Below are positions 8,314-17,143 of a DNA stretch of 64,000 bases, one piece after another. The position numbers were made by a program, and so were the translations under genes. The stretch is from the NCBI GenBank assembly GCA_030263595.1, contig SZPG01000008.1, forward strand, positions 22,229 through 86,228. The letters run 5' to 3'. The notes beneath the pieces are model-generated. The model made no database searches. It worked only from the letters and a program-made list of their open reading frames with translations, and was not told the DNA's origin. Source of the stretch: Chloroflexi bacterium CFX6 (lineage in GTDB: Bacteria; Chloroflexota; Anaerolineae; Anaerolineales; Villigracilaceae). Within the stretch, counting starts at the first letter, position 1; the number at the start of each line of letters is the position of its first letter.

Positions 8314-10464
8314 TTACCGCGCCTGCGCTTCTTCGCGTTCGAGTCCGTTGCCATTATCGCCGCCGACCTTGACCGGCGCGCGGCGATCAGCCACGTACAC
8401 TGTTTTCGGTTGATCGCCGCTGGTCGGGATTCGCCTGGCGTCGAATTTGAACTGCCTGACCAAGTCCTGTAACGCCTGCGCCATCTCGTTCAGGGATTGG
8501 GCGCTGGCGGTCACTTCCTCCACCTGCGCGCTCATTTCCTCCGCGCTGGCGCTCACTTCCTCCACCGCGGCGCTGTTCTCCTCCGAGACGCTGGCGATGT
8601 TCTCGATTGCCTGGGTCACTTCCGTGGAACCGGCCGCCAATTCCTCGGTCGCTGCCGTGTTCTCTTCCACCACCGCATTCACGCTGTCCATGGCGCTCAC
8701 CAACTCATTGGCGGATGCGGTTATCTTCTGCACCGTCGCCGCCGCTTCCGCCGCTCCCTTCTGCACTGCCTCCACGGCGCTCAGGATGCTCGTCAATGCC
8801 TGACCCGACTCGTTTGCCTTGCCCACGCCGGTTTCGACTTCCACCGCGCTTTCATTCATCGCCGCCACCGCTTCGTTGACGGTGACCTGAATCCCCTTGA
8901 TGAGCGCGGCGATCTCTTTGGTCGCCCTCGCGCTCTTTTCAGCCAGTTTGCGGACCTCATCCGCCACCACCGCAAAGCCTTTGCCGTGCTCGCCCGCCCG
9001 CGCGGCTTCGATGGCGGCGTTCAGCGCCAGCAGGTTGGTCTGGGAGGCGATGTCGTCAATCGTCTCCACGATCGCGCCGATCTGGTCGGAACGCTGACCC
9101 ATCTCCTTGACCTTTTCGACTGAGACCCCCACCTTGGAGCGGATGGTTTCCATACCTTTGATGGTTTCCGCCACGGTCTGCGCTCCGGCGCGCGCTTCCT
9201 GGGCGGCTTGCGCCGAGCCCTGCGCGTCCGCCTGCGCGATGACTTGCACTTGTTGAATGGCGGCGGTGATCTGGGAGGTGACGATGGACGCCTTTCCAAT
9301 GGCGGTTGCCTGTTCCTGCGCGCCATTTGCCACGCCGTCAATGGCGCGTTTCATCTGTTCGACGGAGGCGGCGGTGCGGGTAATATCGGAGGATTGCTGG
9401 GCTGTCCCCGATGCAACCTGTTGGATGGTGGCGGCGATCTGGTTGATAGCCTGGCTGGATTGTTCGGAGGTCGCTGCGAGCTGGGAGACAGCCGCGCCGA
9501 CGATACCTGCGCTCTCCGTAACCTGACCGACCAGATTTCGCAGATTCGAATTCATGCGCGCGAATGCGTTGCCCAGCGTGTCCTGTTCGGATACGGGCGT
9601 CACATCCTCGGTCAAATCGCCTCTGGATATCTTCTCCGCCGCGCCAGCCATCTTATGGAGATAATCTATCATCTGCGCGAACGCCGCTGCAATTTCGCCC
9701 ACTTCGTCTTTTGCCGTCGCTTCCAGGCGGATATTCAGGTCTCCCCTGGTCAATTGTTGAGCGGCGCGGGTGAGCAGGCGCACCGGTTTGACGACGCGCT
9801 GGGAGAATTGCCAGCCCGCTCCAAGCGCAATCAGGCTGACCAGCGCAGCCGCAACGATCATTGCCCACCTCACCTTGACGATGGCAGCCTGCGCCGACTG
9901 ATTCGACAGATCGGCAAATTGGAGGTTGATGCGTATCAACTTCTCGAAGGCTGTTTCCATCCTGTTCAAATCCGCCTCCACCGATTCGGGGTTGACAGCC
10001 GCCCCGGAGAGGAGCGCTTCGCGCTTCGAGGAATAGTCCGCGTACGCCTCGTGAAACTCAGCCAGCGCGTCGGCTTCATCGGTCTGTAAACCCTGCATGC
10101 CCAGCGCGGCGAGCGTGGCTGTAAACTCAGGGCTGAGGGTGGTCAGCCATTCCGACTCGTATCGAGCGACGATGCCCGCCATCCTGGCGTCCTCGCTCTG
10201 GATCGTCCCAGCCAGCCGGGCGCGCTCATCCGGCGGCAGGTTGGGATGGGCAAATTCATGCGTGGCGCCTTCCAGGCTTTCCCGCGCCAGATTGGCTTCA
10301 TCGAGGTTTACGATGGGGATGAGCATAAAGCCGTACAGATTATCGTATTCGGCTTTCAATTTATCCGTTCCCTTGAAGGCGATCCCGGCGGTCGTGACAA
10401 CCGCAAACGGGACCATGAATGCCAGTATCATCATCTTCCAGAATAATTTGAGGTTGCGAAACAT
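8314..10464 (-). CDS. methyl-accepting chemotaxis protein
   Basis: Transmembrane chemoreceptor of 716 residues. The start at 10464 has an AAAAGGAGTAAC binding site; a longer frame to 10518 begins with GTG and lacks one. Order: membrane helix at about 11-31, extracytoplasmic all-helical sensor of about 160 residues (four-helix-bundle type), second membrane helix ([19 protein letters not shown]), HAMP domain, then a long coiled-coil signalling domain whose hairpin tip reads [20 protein letters not shown] and [18 protein letters not shown]. No CheR-tethering pentapeptide is seen at the C-terminus. Ligand unknown. It is co-transcribed with cheW. Confidence 0.95.
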   Translation of the reverse strand: MFRNLKLFWKMMILAFMVPFAVVTTAGIAFKGTDKLKAEYDNLYGFMLIPIVNLDEANLARESLEGATHEFAHPNLPPDERARLAGTIQSEDARMAGIVARYESEWLTTLSPEFTATLAALGMQGLQTDEADALAEFHEAYADYSSKREALLSGAAVNPESVEADLNRMETAFEKLIRINLQFADLSNQSAQAAIVKVRWAMIVAAALVSLIALGAGWQFSQRVVKPVRLLTRAAQQLTRGDLNIRLEATAKDEVGEIAAAFAQMIDYLHKMAGAAEKISRGDLTEDVTPVSEQDTLGNAFARMNSNLRNLVGQVTESAGIVGAAVSQLAATSEQSSQAINQIAATIQQVASGTAQQSSDITRTAASVEQMKRAIDGVANGAQEQATAIGKASIVTSQITAAIQQVQVIAQADAQGSAQAAQEARAGAQTVAETIKGMETIRSKVGVSVEKVKEMGQRSDQIGAIVETIDDIASQTNLLALNAAIEAARAGEHGKGFAVVADEVRKLAEKSARATKEIAALIKGIQVTVNEAVAAMNESAVEVETGVGKANESGQALTSILSAVEAVQKGAAEAAATVQKITASANELVSAMDSVNAVVEENTAATEELAAGSTEVTQAIENIASVSEENSAAVEEVSASAEEMSAQVEEVTASAQSLNEMAQALQDLVRQFKFDARRIPTSGDQPKTVYVADRRAPVKVGGDNGNGLEREEAQAR

Positions 10465-10810
10465 GGTTCCTGTTACTCCTTTTCGATGCGGCGGGGTTTG
10501 GACAAACCTCGTCGTCACAGCGTGATCTGCGCCCTCTGGCGCAAGGGCGACGTTGGAGAACGTCGCCTACGCGTACGTTTTCACACACCCTCCCAGACAA
10601 TGGCTGCGGGGGATTCAAATCGTTCGGTAATTCCTGCGACGCCGCGCAGGGAATGAAGAAACCGGCGAAGACCGATTTTTTCGAACCGTGTATATTGTAG
10701 GGAAAAGCGGAATATCCGTAATAAAAACAGGGATAAGGCATCATAAAGAATGCGTGAAAATCGCCGTTTGCCCCTGCACAGCCGGGGACGATCTTGATAA
10801 ACTGTTCCGC
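10465..10810. other. divergent intergenic region with a family B repeat
   Basis: About 346 bases between the receptor gene (-) and the transposase-fold gene (+). It contains a family B palindrome (10546-10567) but no other gene that I can support. A GTG-initiated in-frame extension of the + gene (from 10688) crosses part of it and is judged unlikely. It must hold the promoters for both directions; none is clear by eye. Confidence 0.5.
10546..10567. repeat. family B palindromic repeat, copy 2
   Basis: Perfect 9-bp stem GGCGACGTT-GGAG-AACGTCGCC, preceded by GGCGCAAG and followed by TACGCG, the same context as the copies at 5134 and 36532. Confidence 0.6.
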
Positions 10811-11380
10811 ATGAACGAGAACAAATCCACTTCGGTCGAAACGGATGAAATAAAACGGGAACAGGCGGAGGGGCGGGGACTGCTCGGGATGTGGGAGACA
10901 GGCGCAGGTCCAGGGGTGAAGCGGGAGGATGAACGCCTCTCCCCGGACCCGGGGCTTGGCGCGCCGTCCCCGGCCGAATCCATCCCTCAAATCTCCTCCG
11001 AAATGTCGTTCGCCTGCATCCTGATCCCGCGCTTCAGCGACCATTACCTGGCGGGCGATATCGTCGAACGCCTGACGGAATGGATGAAGCAGGTTTGCGT
11101 TTCCTACGGCTGGCGGCTGGAGGCGCTTTCGATCCGCCCCGGTTACATGCAGTGGGTGATGCGCGTGCCGTTGAACGCGAACCCGGCCCAATTCATGCGG
11201 CTGACGCGGCGGCACACCTCCGGGAAGATCTTCGAAGAGTTCCCTCGTTTCAGGCGGGAAAATGTTTCGGGCGAATTTTGGGCGCCCGGAAACTTCGTCT
11301 TCCCCGGCGATCAATTGCAAGCGCCCGAAACGATCAATACCATGATCCTGCAAACGCGCAGGGGACAGGGGCTCGTTTGA
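10811..11380 (+). CDS. Y1 (IS200/IS605-type) transposase homologue without catalytic residues
   Basis: A 189-residue protein from the ATG at 10811 (a GTG at 10688 would add 41 residues). Residues 66-186 follow the IS200/IS605 TnpA fold order: a beta strand FACILIPRF, a helix (GDIVERLTEWMKQV), the strand that normally carries His-x-His, the FMRLTRRHTSGKIFEEFP segment (compare KGRSS..LR.EF), the WAPGNFVFPGD strand, and the final helix that normally carries the nucleophilic Tyr. Here the HUH site reads Y112-M113-Q114, and the Tyr position is M178 in ETINTMILQ. Both catalytic elements are therefore lost while the fold is retained, suggesting an exapted nucleic-acid-binding protein. The N-terminal 65 residues are an unrelated, charged extension. 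Own terminator downstream. Confidence 0.7.
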   Translation: MNENKSTSVETDEIKREQAEGRGLLGMWETGAGPGVKREDERLSPDPGLGAPSPAESIPQISSEMSFACILIPRFSDHYLAGDIVERLTEWMKQVCVSYGWRLEALSIRPGYMQWVMRVPLNANPAQFMRLTRRHTSGKIFEEFPRFRRENVSGEFWAPGNFVFPGDQLQAPETINTMILQTRRGQGLV

Positions 11381-11414
11381 GTTGATCGAACCTTCGGGAC
11401 GTTTTGGGTTCCGG

Positions 11415-11453
11415 CGCGCGCCGTCCAATGCAGAACGGCGCGCGTTTTGTTTT
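11415..11453 (+). terminator. Rho-independent terminator of the transposase-fold gene
   Basis: Perfect 10-bp stem CGCGCGCCGT (11415-11424) with ACGGCGCGCG (11435-11444), followed by TTTTGTTTT. It makes the gene a single-gene unit separate from the flagellar operon. Confidence 0.8.
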
Positions 11454-11611
11454 GAAGCGGGGAAACGCCGACGCGCGTAAAAAAGATTTAGCGAATATTT
11501 ACATCGCCTTCACGGTCAATTTACAGAAAAAAAGGCGCCCTTGCGCTAAAGTTGTGCGTGGAAACAACCCGGCTGAAAACCCAATTTGTCGAACGCACAA
11601 GGAAGAACGCT

Positions 11612-11821
11612 GTGATCTTTGTCACCCGCACGAACGGCTCGAAACTATATCTCAACCCTGAATTGATCCAGTCTGTGGAGGCGACCCCCGATACGGTCGT
11701 CACGCTGATGGATAACAAAAAGTTGATCGTAAAGGATACGCCCCGGGAAATTGCGGAACGGTTCATCGAATACCGGCGGAAGACCCTGGCGTCGCCGTTC
11801 TCCGCTTCAGCCGATCAATAA
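11612..11821 (+). CDS. flbD: FlbD-family flagellar protein
   Basis: A 69-residue member of the small FlbD family (Gram-positive and spirochaete type), typically encoded just before motA. It reads IFVTRTNGSKLYLNPELI, then ATPDTVVTL and a C-terminal helix. The GTG at 11612 is chosen because an AGGAAG binding site precedes it and the family begins here; the 20 codons upstream are not family-like. Function in the family is poorly defined. It is probably the first gene of the flbD-motA-motB-fliL-fliM unit. Confidence 0.85.
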   Translation: MIFVTRTNGSKLYLNPELIQSVEATPDTVVTLMDNKKLIVKDTPREIAERFIEYRRKTLASPFSASADQ

Positions 11822-11853
11822 TCCTCGAAGAAGGTCGTCATTTGGAGTAACTT

Positions 11854-12678
11854 ATGGATCTTGCAACCATTCTGGGTCTCATCGCGGGACTTGTGATCGT
11901 TGTCGTGGTTTTGATCATGGACGGCGGCACGCCGGCCGAATTATTCGCCCACCCCTCCGCGATCCTGCTGATCGTCGGCGGGTCGTTGAGCGCCACGATC
12001 ATTACAACGCCGCTGAAGATCGCGATGCAACTTCCCAAATTCATCCTTCAGGCGTTCACGACCAAAAGCCACGACGCCGGGGCAACCATTGAACTGCTGA
12101 CGAAACTGGCGGACCGCGCCCGCCGCGAAGGCTTGCTGGCGCTCGAGGAAGACAGCAAAAAGATCAAGGATAAGTTCCTTCAAAAGGGGATCATGATGGT
12201 GGTGGACGGCGTGGACTCGGAACAGGTCGCGGCGATCCTCGAGACCAGCATCGAGCAAATGCGCGCGCGCCACAAACACGGGATCGGGTTCTTTGCGGCG
12301 GCGGGCGCCTTCGCCCCCACCTTTGGCATCATCGGCACGGTGATGGGACTCATCAGCGTGTTGAAGCAATTGGATAATCCGAGCGTGCTGGGCGAATCCA
12401 TCGCGGGGGCTTTCCTCGCGACGCTGTGGGGTCTGTTCATGGCAAACCTGATCTACCTGCCGATTTCCGGCAAGTTGAAATCCAGGAGCGAGGAGGAAGC
12501 CCGCAACCGCTACATGCAATTGGAAGGCATCCTCGCCATCCAGGCGGGTGAGAACCCCCGCATCGTGCGCGACAAACTGAACGCCTTCCTTGCCCCGGGA
12601 GAGATCCGGGAGGGAAGGGAATCGGGCAAGTCCGATCGTAAGGCTCCGGCCGGCAAACCTGAGAAGGCGCAGGCGTAA
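11854..12678 (+). CDS. motA: flagellar stator subunit MotA
   Basis: Proton- or sodium-channel subunit of the flagellar stator, 274 residues. Membrane helices lie near residues 4-22 and 32-52, and a second pair near 150-210 (GFFAAAGAFAPTFGIIGTVMGLI and AFLATLWGLFMANLIYLPI), with the large cytoplasmic loop between them that contacts FliG. A Lys/Ala-rich C-terminal tail follows. motB begins two bases after its stop. The coupling ion cannot be decided from the sequence alone. Confidence 0.95.
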   Translation: MDLATILGLIAGLVIVVVVLIMDGGTPAELFAHPSAILLIVGGSLSATIITTPLKIAMQLPKFILQAFTTKSHDAGATIELLTKLADRARREGLLALEEDSKKIKDKFLQKGIMMVVDGVDSEQVAAILETSIEQMRARHKHGIGFFAAAGAFAPTFGIIGTVMGLISVLKQLDNPSVLGESIAGAFLATLWGLFMANLIYLPISGKLKSRSEEEARNRYMQLEGILAIQAGENPRIVRDKLNAFLAPGEIREGRESGKSDRKAPAGKPEKAQA

Positions 12679-12680
12679 CC

Positions 12681-13457
12681 ATGTCACGCCGCAGGCGGCA
12701 CGAAGAACACGAAGAACATCACGACGAGCGCTGGCTGGTCAGTTATGCGGATTTCATCACGTTGTTGATGGTCTTGTTCGTCGTCCTGTATTCGATGTCG
12801 CAGGTGGATATCGAAAAATACCGCCGCCTGGCGGATAGTATGCGCACCGCGTTCTCGGTGGGCGGACCTTCGCAGGTGGTGGACAGCCAGATCAATCAGG
12901 CTGGAGGCTCGAAGGAGGACGGCACCGCAAAACCGATCGTCGTGCCGGGCATTCCCGAGGGTCCCACGCAATCGGAGGAGGTTGCCGGGCAGTTGACGAA
13001 CATGCTTGCTTCGCAGCATCTGGGAAACGCCGTCAGCGTCCAGACCAACATCGAAGGCGTATTGATCTCGCTCAGCGAGCGCCTGATCTTCGGCGAGAGC
13101 CAGGCAGACCTGCCCGCCGAGGCGTATCCGGTTCTCGATACGATCGTCGAGATGCTGCGCCCGATTGACAACAAGGTCCGCCTGGTGGGGCATACCAACG
13201 ATATTCCCTCCTCCAATCCGCTCTACCCGACCAACTGGGAATTGTCGCTGGGACGCGCCTTGTCGGTGGCGAGGTACATGATGAACGCCGGCATTGCCTC
13301 CGAGCGTTTCATCATCGCCGGCTCGGGCGAATACGCGCCCTTGTTCCCGAACGACACGCAACAACACAGGGAATTGAACGCCCGCGTGGAGATCATCATC
13401 GTTTACCCCGTGGAAAGCAACCTGATCAACCCCGGCATCCCCACCCTCGCGCCGTGA
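12681..13457 (+). CDS. motB: flagellar stator subunit MotB
   Basis: A 258-residue stator subunit that anchors MotA to peptidoglycan. A His/Glu-rich cytosolic start is followed by a single membrane helix with the essential ion-binding D24 in WLVSYADFITLLM. The plug and linker region runs to about residue 120, then the OmpA/Pal peptidoglycan-binding domain with LVGHTNDIPSSNPLYPTNWELSLGRA, in which the substitution of Asp by Asn in the usual GHTD motif is common. Translationally linked to motA. Confidence 0.95.
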   Translation: MSRRRRHEEHEEHHDERWLVSYADFITLLMVLFVVLYSMSQVDIEKYRRLADSMRTAFSVGGPSQVVDSQINQAGGSKEDGTAKPIVVPGIPEGPTQSEEVAGQLTNMLASQHLGNAVSVQTNIEGVLISLSERLIFGESQADLPAEAYPVLDTIVEMLRPIDNKVRLVGHTNDIPSSNPLYPTNWELSLGRALSVARYMMNAGIASERFIIAGSGEYAPLFPNDTQQHRELNARVEIIIVYPVESNLINPGIPTLAP

Positions 13458-13515
13458 TCGTTCCCAACGCAAGGTTGCCATGCCTCGTAAATTCATTGTT
13501 CGAAGGTGAAATTAT

Positions 13516-14094
13516 ATGCTCAGTAAAATCCTGAAAGTTCTCAATGCCGTCACACAAACGATTTTGATCCTCACGTCGTTGATAGCGCTCTTCACGGCGT
13601 ATATTGTTTTCGCGCCGGATAACCTGCCCAAGCCTTTCCGACTCGTCTACGATTATTCGGGCGACGCGCCGGTTGCCCCGATCGAGGCGGCCGTCAGCCA
13701 GCCGACTCCGGCGCCGGAACCGCATGCGTATCTGCCCGGGGAAGGCGTCATGGTCAATTTGTCCACCAAGATCATTAACCTGGTTGACCCAGGCGGGCGG
13801 CGATACATCCGACTCACCGTAGTGGTGGAGTTCGCGCCGGACAACGAGGAATACGCCTCGATGCCGGAGGAGGAAAAGACAGCCTACCTGACCCAGTTCG
13901 AGGACAAACTCAACTCCCGCCTGCCCATCATGGACGACGCCGTGATCACGCTCCTCTCCACCAAAACGTACGAAGACCTCTATACAGCCGACGGGAAGGA
14001 AAGACTGCGCGCGGAGATCATGGATGCCCTCTCCAGCAAACTCCCCGACCTGCAGGTCATCTCCATCTATTTCACGGAATTCGTGGTTCAGTAA
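13516..14094 (+). CDS. fliL: flagellar basal-body protein FliL
   Basis: A 192-residue FliL, which surrounds the stator at the basal body. One N-terminal membrane helix (residues 14-34), a Pro-rich linker with SQPTPAPEP, and the conserved SPFH-like periplasmic domain from about residue 75 (NLSTKIINLVDPGGRRYIRLTVVVEF to ISIYFTEFVVQ). Lies 58 bases after motB and 3 bases before fliM. Confidence 0.93.
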   Translation: MLSKILKVLNAVTQTILILTSLIALFTAYIVFAPDNLPKPFRLVYDYSGDAPVAPIEAAVSQPTPAPEPHAYLPGEGVMVNLSTKIINLVDPGGRRYIRLTVVVEFAPDNEEYASMPEEEKTAYLTQFEDKLNSRLPIMDDAVITLLSTKTYEDLYTADGKERLRAEIMDALSSKLPDLQVISIYFTEFVVQ

Positions 14095-14097
14095 CCC

Positions 14098-15138
14098 ATG
14101 TTGGCGCAATCTGAAATTGACGCTTTGTTGTCCGGAGCGATCGAAATGGACCAGAAGAACGGCGAGGATCGCGTCAACCTGGCTGGGATGATGAACCAGC
14201 AGGGCGAGCATCCGAAGGGCGAGGGCGAGGAAAACAGGCGCGTCCAGACCTATAACTTCTGGTCGCCCGCCCGCTTTTCCAAGGAGCAGATGCGCGCGGT
14301 CGAACTGGTCCACGAGGATCTGTGCGAGCGTCTGACGACCTCCCTGCCCACCTTTTTGCGAACCAACGTCCGCCCGCACCTGATCCACATGGAGCAGGGG
14401 CGCTTCCACGATTTCGTCAAGGACTTTCCTCCCAACACGCTCTTTCACCTGATTTCCCTGTCGCCCCTGCCCGGTCACATGGTCCTCACCATGAGCCTCA
14501 ACGTCAGTTATTTGATCCTGGAACAGCGCCTCGGCGGGAAGATCGAGGGTCGTTTCACGGAACACGCGCTGACCGAGATTGATCAATCCCTGCTGCGCGG
14601 ACTCGTCGAGCACATGTTTGGCGACATCAAAGGCGCCTGGAGCAAGGTCGTGTCGCTTGAACCCTCCCTCGAGGACAGCACGGTCAACCAGCATTGGGTC
14701 CAGATGATGATGGGCAACGAGCGGGTGGTGCTTTTGACCGTCGAACTGGTCATCCAGGGCGTGACCGGCACGTTGAGCATTTTCATCCCGTTCAACACGC
14801 TGAAACCGATCACCAACGTGCTGAACCCGCACATCTGGATCGCCGGGCGCAAGGAACAGCAACAGGACCCGGCGGCGCGCCAGACCGCCCTCCAAACCAT
14901 GATGAAGGCGGTTGTCCCGATCAAAGTGTTGTTGGGAAACGCCGACGTCTCCATGAAGGACCTGATGAGCCTGACCGTTGGAGATGTGATCGAACTGGAG
15001 AACAGCGTCGCCGATCCCCTCGTGGTGCAGGTGGCGAACAAGAAACAATTCTACGCCCGGGTCGGGAAATCCCGTAAACAACTTGGGATTCAAATCTGCG
15101 GCGTCTATCGCGATGAGTCAACCCAACCCGAATGTTGA
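14098..15138 (+). CDS. fliM: flagellar motor switch protein FliM
   Basis: Middle ring protein of the C-ring, 346 residues. The N-terminus LAQSEIDALLSG is the phospho-CheY-binding peptide. A CheC-like middle domain follows (RMQ-type helices, PLPGHMVLTMSLNVSYLILEQRLGG), and a C-terminal SpoA domain at about residues 250-335 pairs with FliN. Receives phospho-CheY and switches motor rotation. It is followed directly by fliN. Confidence 0.95.
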   Translation: MLAQSEIDALLSGAIEMDQKNGEDRVNLAGMMNQQGEHPKGEGEENRRVQTYNFWSPARFSKEQMRAVELVHEDLCERLTTSLPTFLRTNVRPHLIHMEQGRFHDFVKDFPPNTLFHLISLSPLPGHMVLTMSLNVSYLILEQRLGGKIEGRFTEHALTEIDQSLLRGLVEHMFGDIKGAWSKVVSLEPSLEDSTVNQHWVQMMMGNERVVLLTVELVIQGVTGTLSIFIPFNTLKPITNVLNPHIWIAGRKEQQQDPAARQTALQTMMKAVVPIKVLLGNADVSMKDLMSLTVGDVIELENSVADPLVVQVANKKQFYARVGKSRKQLGIQICGVYRDESTQPEC

Positions 15139-15152
15139 TGGAGGCGAATCAA

Positions 15153-15509
15153 ATGGAAAATACGGACCTGGAAATCAAGGAAACGACCGCCGGCGAACGA
15201 AACGAGACCCCGATTCGGAGTCCCCTCGAGGCGCAAAGCCCGTCCCCTTCCAATAATATTGACCTGCTGCTGGACGTTTCCATGCGCGTTACGGTCGAAC
15301 TGGGACGGACGCGCATGCAACTGGCTCAGGTTTTGGAACTGCAGCACGGCTCCGTCGTGGAACTGGACCGGCTCGCCGGAGACCCGGTGGACGTTTTCGT
15401 AAACGACTGCATGGTGGCGCACGGCGAAGTGGTGGTCGTGGACGATAAATTCGGCGTCCGCATCACCGAGATGGTCTCGTCGAAGAACGGAAAGGGGATG
15501 GCTTCCTGA
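15153..15509 (+). CDS. fliN: flagellar motor switch protein FliN
   Basis: A 118-residue FliN consisting of a short acidic N-terminus and a SpoA domain (IDLLLDVSMRVTVELGRT, VVELDRLAGDPVDVFVND, GEVVVVDDKFGVRITEMV). The ATG at 15153 is preferred because GGAGG stands nine bases upstream; an upstream ATG at 15132 lies inside the end of fliM. It forms the bottom of the C-ring and helps dock the export ATPase complex through FliH. Its last base overlaps the fliO start. Confidence 0.95.
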   Translation: MENTDLEIKETTAGERNETPIRSPLEAQSPSPSNNIDLLLDVSMRVTVELGRTRMQLAQVLELQHGSVVELDRLAGDPVDVFVNDCMVAHGEVVVVDDKFGVRITEMVSSKNGKGMAS

Positions 15510-16021
15510 TGGATCCATTCATTGCCCGCCTGCGACGCTGGTTCGAGACGAGCAGCCGAAAGCAAAAACTGACCGCGGCGTTATTTGCGTTCAGCCTGAT
15601 CTCCACGGCCGCCCTGCTCGCCATGAACGGAACGTCGAATCCGGCCGACGATCCCCTCGGTTCGACGCCGCTTTATTTTGCGGGCGTCTTTGCGAAACTC
15701 ATCGGCGTACTGCTGTTGATCGTCGTCTGCGCCGTCCTCTTCCGCCGCTGGATGCAGCCCGGCGCCGGTCGAAGATCCACCCGACAGTTGCAACTGCTCG
15801 AAACAGTGCGCCTCTCCCCGAAACAGACTCTCCATCTGATCTCCGTAGGCGGCAGGCGGCTGCTGATCGGCGCGACCGACCAGAACGTTTCCCTGATCGC
15901 GCCGGTCGAAACCGACCCGAACGCCGCCGAGGCGGGGACGCCGGAGCCTCAGCCAGCCCTGGACTTCGGTTCACTGCTTCGAACCTTTGAGTCCCCATCG
16001 CCCGCCGGACCTTCGAAATGA
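15509..16021 (+). CDS. fliO: flagellar biosynthetic protein FliO
   Basis: A 170-residue FliO-like assembly factor for the FliP ring of the export gate. Two membrane segments are visible: residues 22-40, unusual for FliO, and 58-78 (the canonical one). The conserved cytoplasmic part reads LETVRLSPKQTLHLISVGGRRLLIGATDQNVSLI, the FliO signature. A Pro-rich tail follows. Its position between fliN and fliP supports the call. The stop overlaps the fliP start by four bases. Confidence 0.85.
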   Translation: MDPFIARLRRWFETSSRKQKLTAALFAFSLISTAALLAMNGTSNPADDPLGSTPLYFAGVFAKLIGVLLLIVVCAVLFRRWMQPGAGRRSTRQLQLLETVRLSPKQTLHLISVGGRRLLIGATDQNVSLIAPVETDPNAAEAGTPEPQPALDFGSLLRTFESPSPAGPSK

Positions 16022-16848
16022 GAAGACAGCGTATGACCATGACCCACAGGTTATCTTCCAAATCTTCGCAGGGCGTAAAGGCTCTTTTCCGCAATCCGCG
16101 CTCGAGAGTCTTCCTTTACCTGGGCGCGCTGCTCGTTCTATCGGTTTTGTTGAGCGGATGTTCAGCCGCGCCGGGCGTCTCGTTGACCATTGACCCGCAG
16201 GCGTCCGAACCGCAACAGGTCACCTCGGGGGTGAAACTGCTGGTGCTGATGACGGTGCTTTCGCTTGCCCCGGCGGTCCTGATCCTGGCGACCTCGTTCA
16301 CGCGCATCGTCATCGTATTGTCCATGCTGCGAAGCGCGATCGGGACCCCGTCTGCGCCCCCGAATCAGGTGATCGTCGGGTTGTCCCTGCTGCTGACGTT
16401 TTTCATCATGGCGCCGGTCTACAAACAAATGGACGAACGAGCCATCCAACCGTTCCTCGCCGGTCGAATGGACCAGGACGCCGCCTTCACGCAGGCGCAA
16501 AAACCCGTCCGGGAATTCATGTTCCGGCAGACCCGCGAGAAGGACATTCAATTGTTCCTCGATTTGGGACGCGAGCCCCAACCCGCCACGCTCGACGACA
16601 TCCCCACCGTCACGCTCTTTCCCGCCTTCGTCATCAGCGAACTACGCACCGCCTTCACCATGGGATTCGTGATCTACCTGCCCTTCCTGGTGATTGACCT
16701 GGTGGTGTCGAGCATCCTGCTTTCGATGGGCATGATGATGCTCCCGCCGTCGCTCATTTCATTGCCCTTCAAGTTACTGCTCTTTGTGATGGTGGACGGC
16801 TGGTATCTGATCGCCCGCAGCCTGGTTTTGAGTTTCATGGGAAGTTAG
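16018..16848 (+). CDS. fliP: flagellar export gate protein FliP
   Basis: Core subunit of the flagellar type III export gate, 276 residues. After a basic leader, a hydrophobic segment (residues 32-45) ends in L-S-G-C48, which fits a lipoprotein signal (lipobox) better than the usual FliP signal-peptidase site. Then come the four conserved helices and the signatures LVLMTVLSLAPAVLILATSFTRI, GTPSAPPNQVIVGLSL and LLSMGMMMLPPSLISLPFKL. The export gate FliP-FliQ-FliR-FlhB-FlhA is complete in this window. Confidence 0.95.
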   Translation: MRRQRMTMTHRLSSKSSQGVKALFRNPRSRVFLYLGALLVLSVLLSGCSAAPGVSLTIDPQASEPQQVTSGVKLLVLMTVLSLAPAVLILATSFTRIVIVLSMLRSAIGTPSAPPNQVIVGLSLLLTFFIMAPVYKQMDERAIQPFLAGRMDQDAAFTQAQKPVREFMFRQTREKDIQLFLDLGREPQPATLDDIPTVTLFPAFVISELRTAFTMGFVIYLPFLVIDLVVSSILLSMGMMMLPPSLISLPFKLLLFVMVDGWYLIARSLVLSFMGS

Positions 16849-16862
16849 CGAGGTCAACGACA

Positions 16863-17132
16863 ATGACGGAAGCCTATGTTCTTACCCTGGGACGGGATGC
16901 CATAATGCTTGCCCTTACCCTCTCCGGTCCCATCCTGTTGATCAGCCTCGTCTTTGGCAGCCTGGTGAGTCTCGTGCAAGCCGCCACGCAGATCAACGAA
17001 TCCACGCTGATCTTCATCCCGAAATTGATCGGCGTCGTATTGGTCCTGCTTCTGCTCGGTTCGTGGATGCTGCAACAGGCAATGACCTACGCCTACGGGC
17101 TTTTCACGAGCCTGCCCAACCTGGTGCATTGA
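16863..17132 (+). CDS. fliQ: flagellar export gate protein FliQ
   Basis: An 89-residue protein with two membrane helices (about 15-38 and 53-75) and the FliQ signatures GPILLISLVFGSLVSLVQAATQINE and FIPKLIGVVLVLLLLGSWM. Part of the FliPQR export gate. In most genomes fliR follows at once; here two regulatory genes intervene. Confidence 0.95.
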   Translation: MTEAYVLTLGRDAIMLALTLSGPILLISLVFGSLVSLVQAATQINESTLIFIPKLIGVVLVLLLLGSWMLQQAMTYAYGLFTSLPNLVH

Positions 17133-17143
17133 TCGGGAACGTT

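Noticed and set aside
10688..10810. GTG-initiated N-terminal extension of the transposase-fold gene
   Set aside because: No binding site, and the added residues look like translated intergenic DNA.
13426..15093. 555-codon minus-strand open frame
   Set aside because: Antisense to fliL and fliM, both certain genes; composition and lack of family motifs mark it as a shadow.
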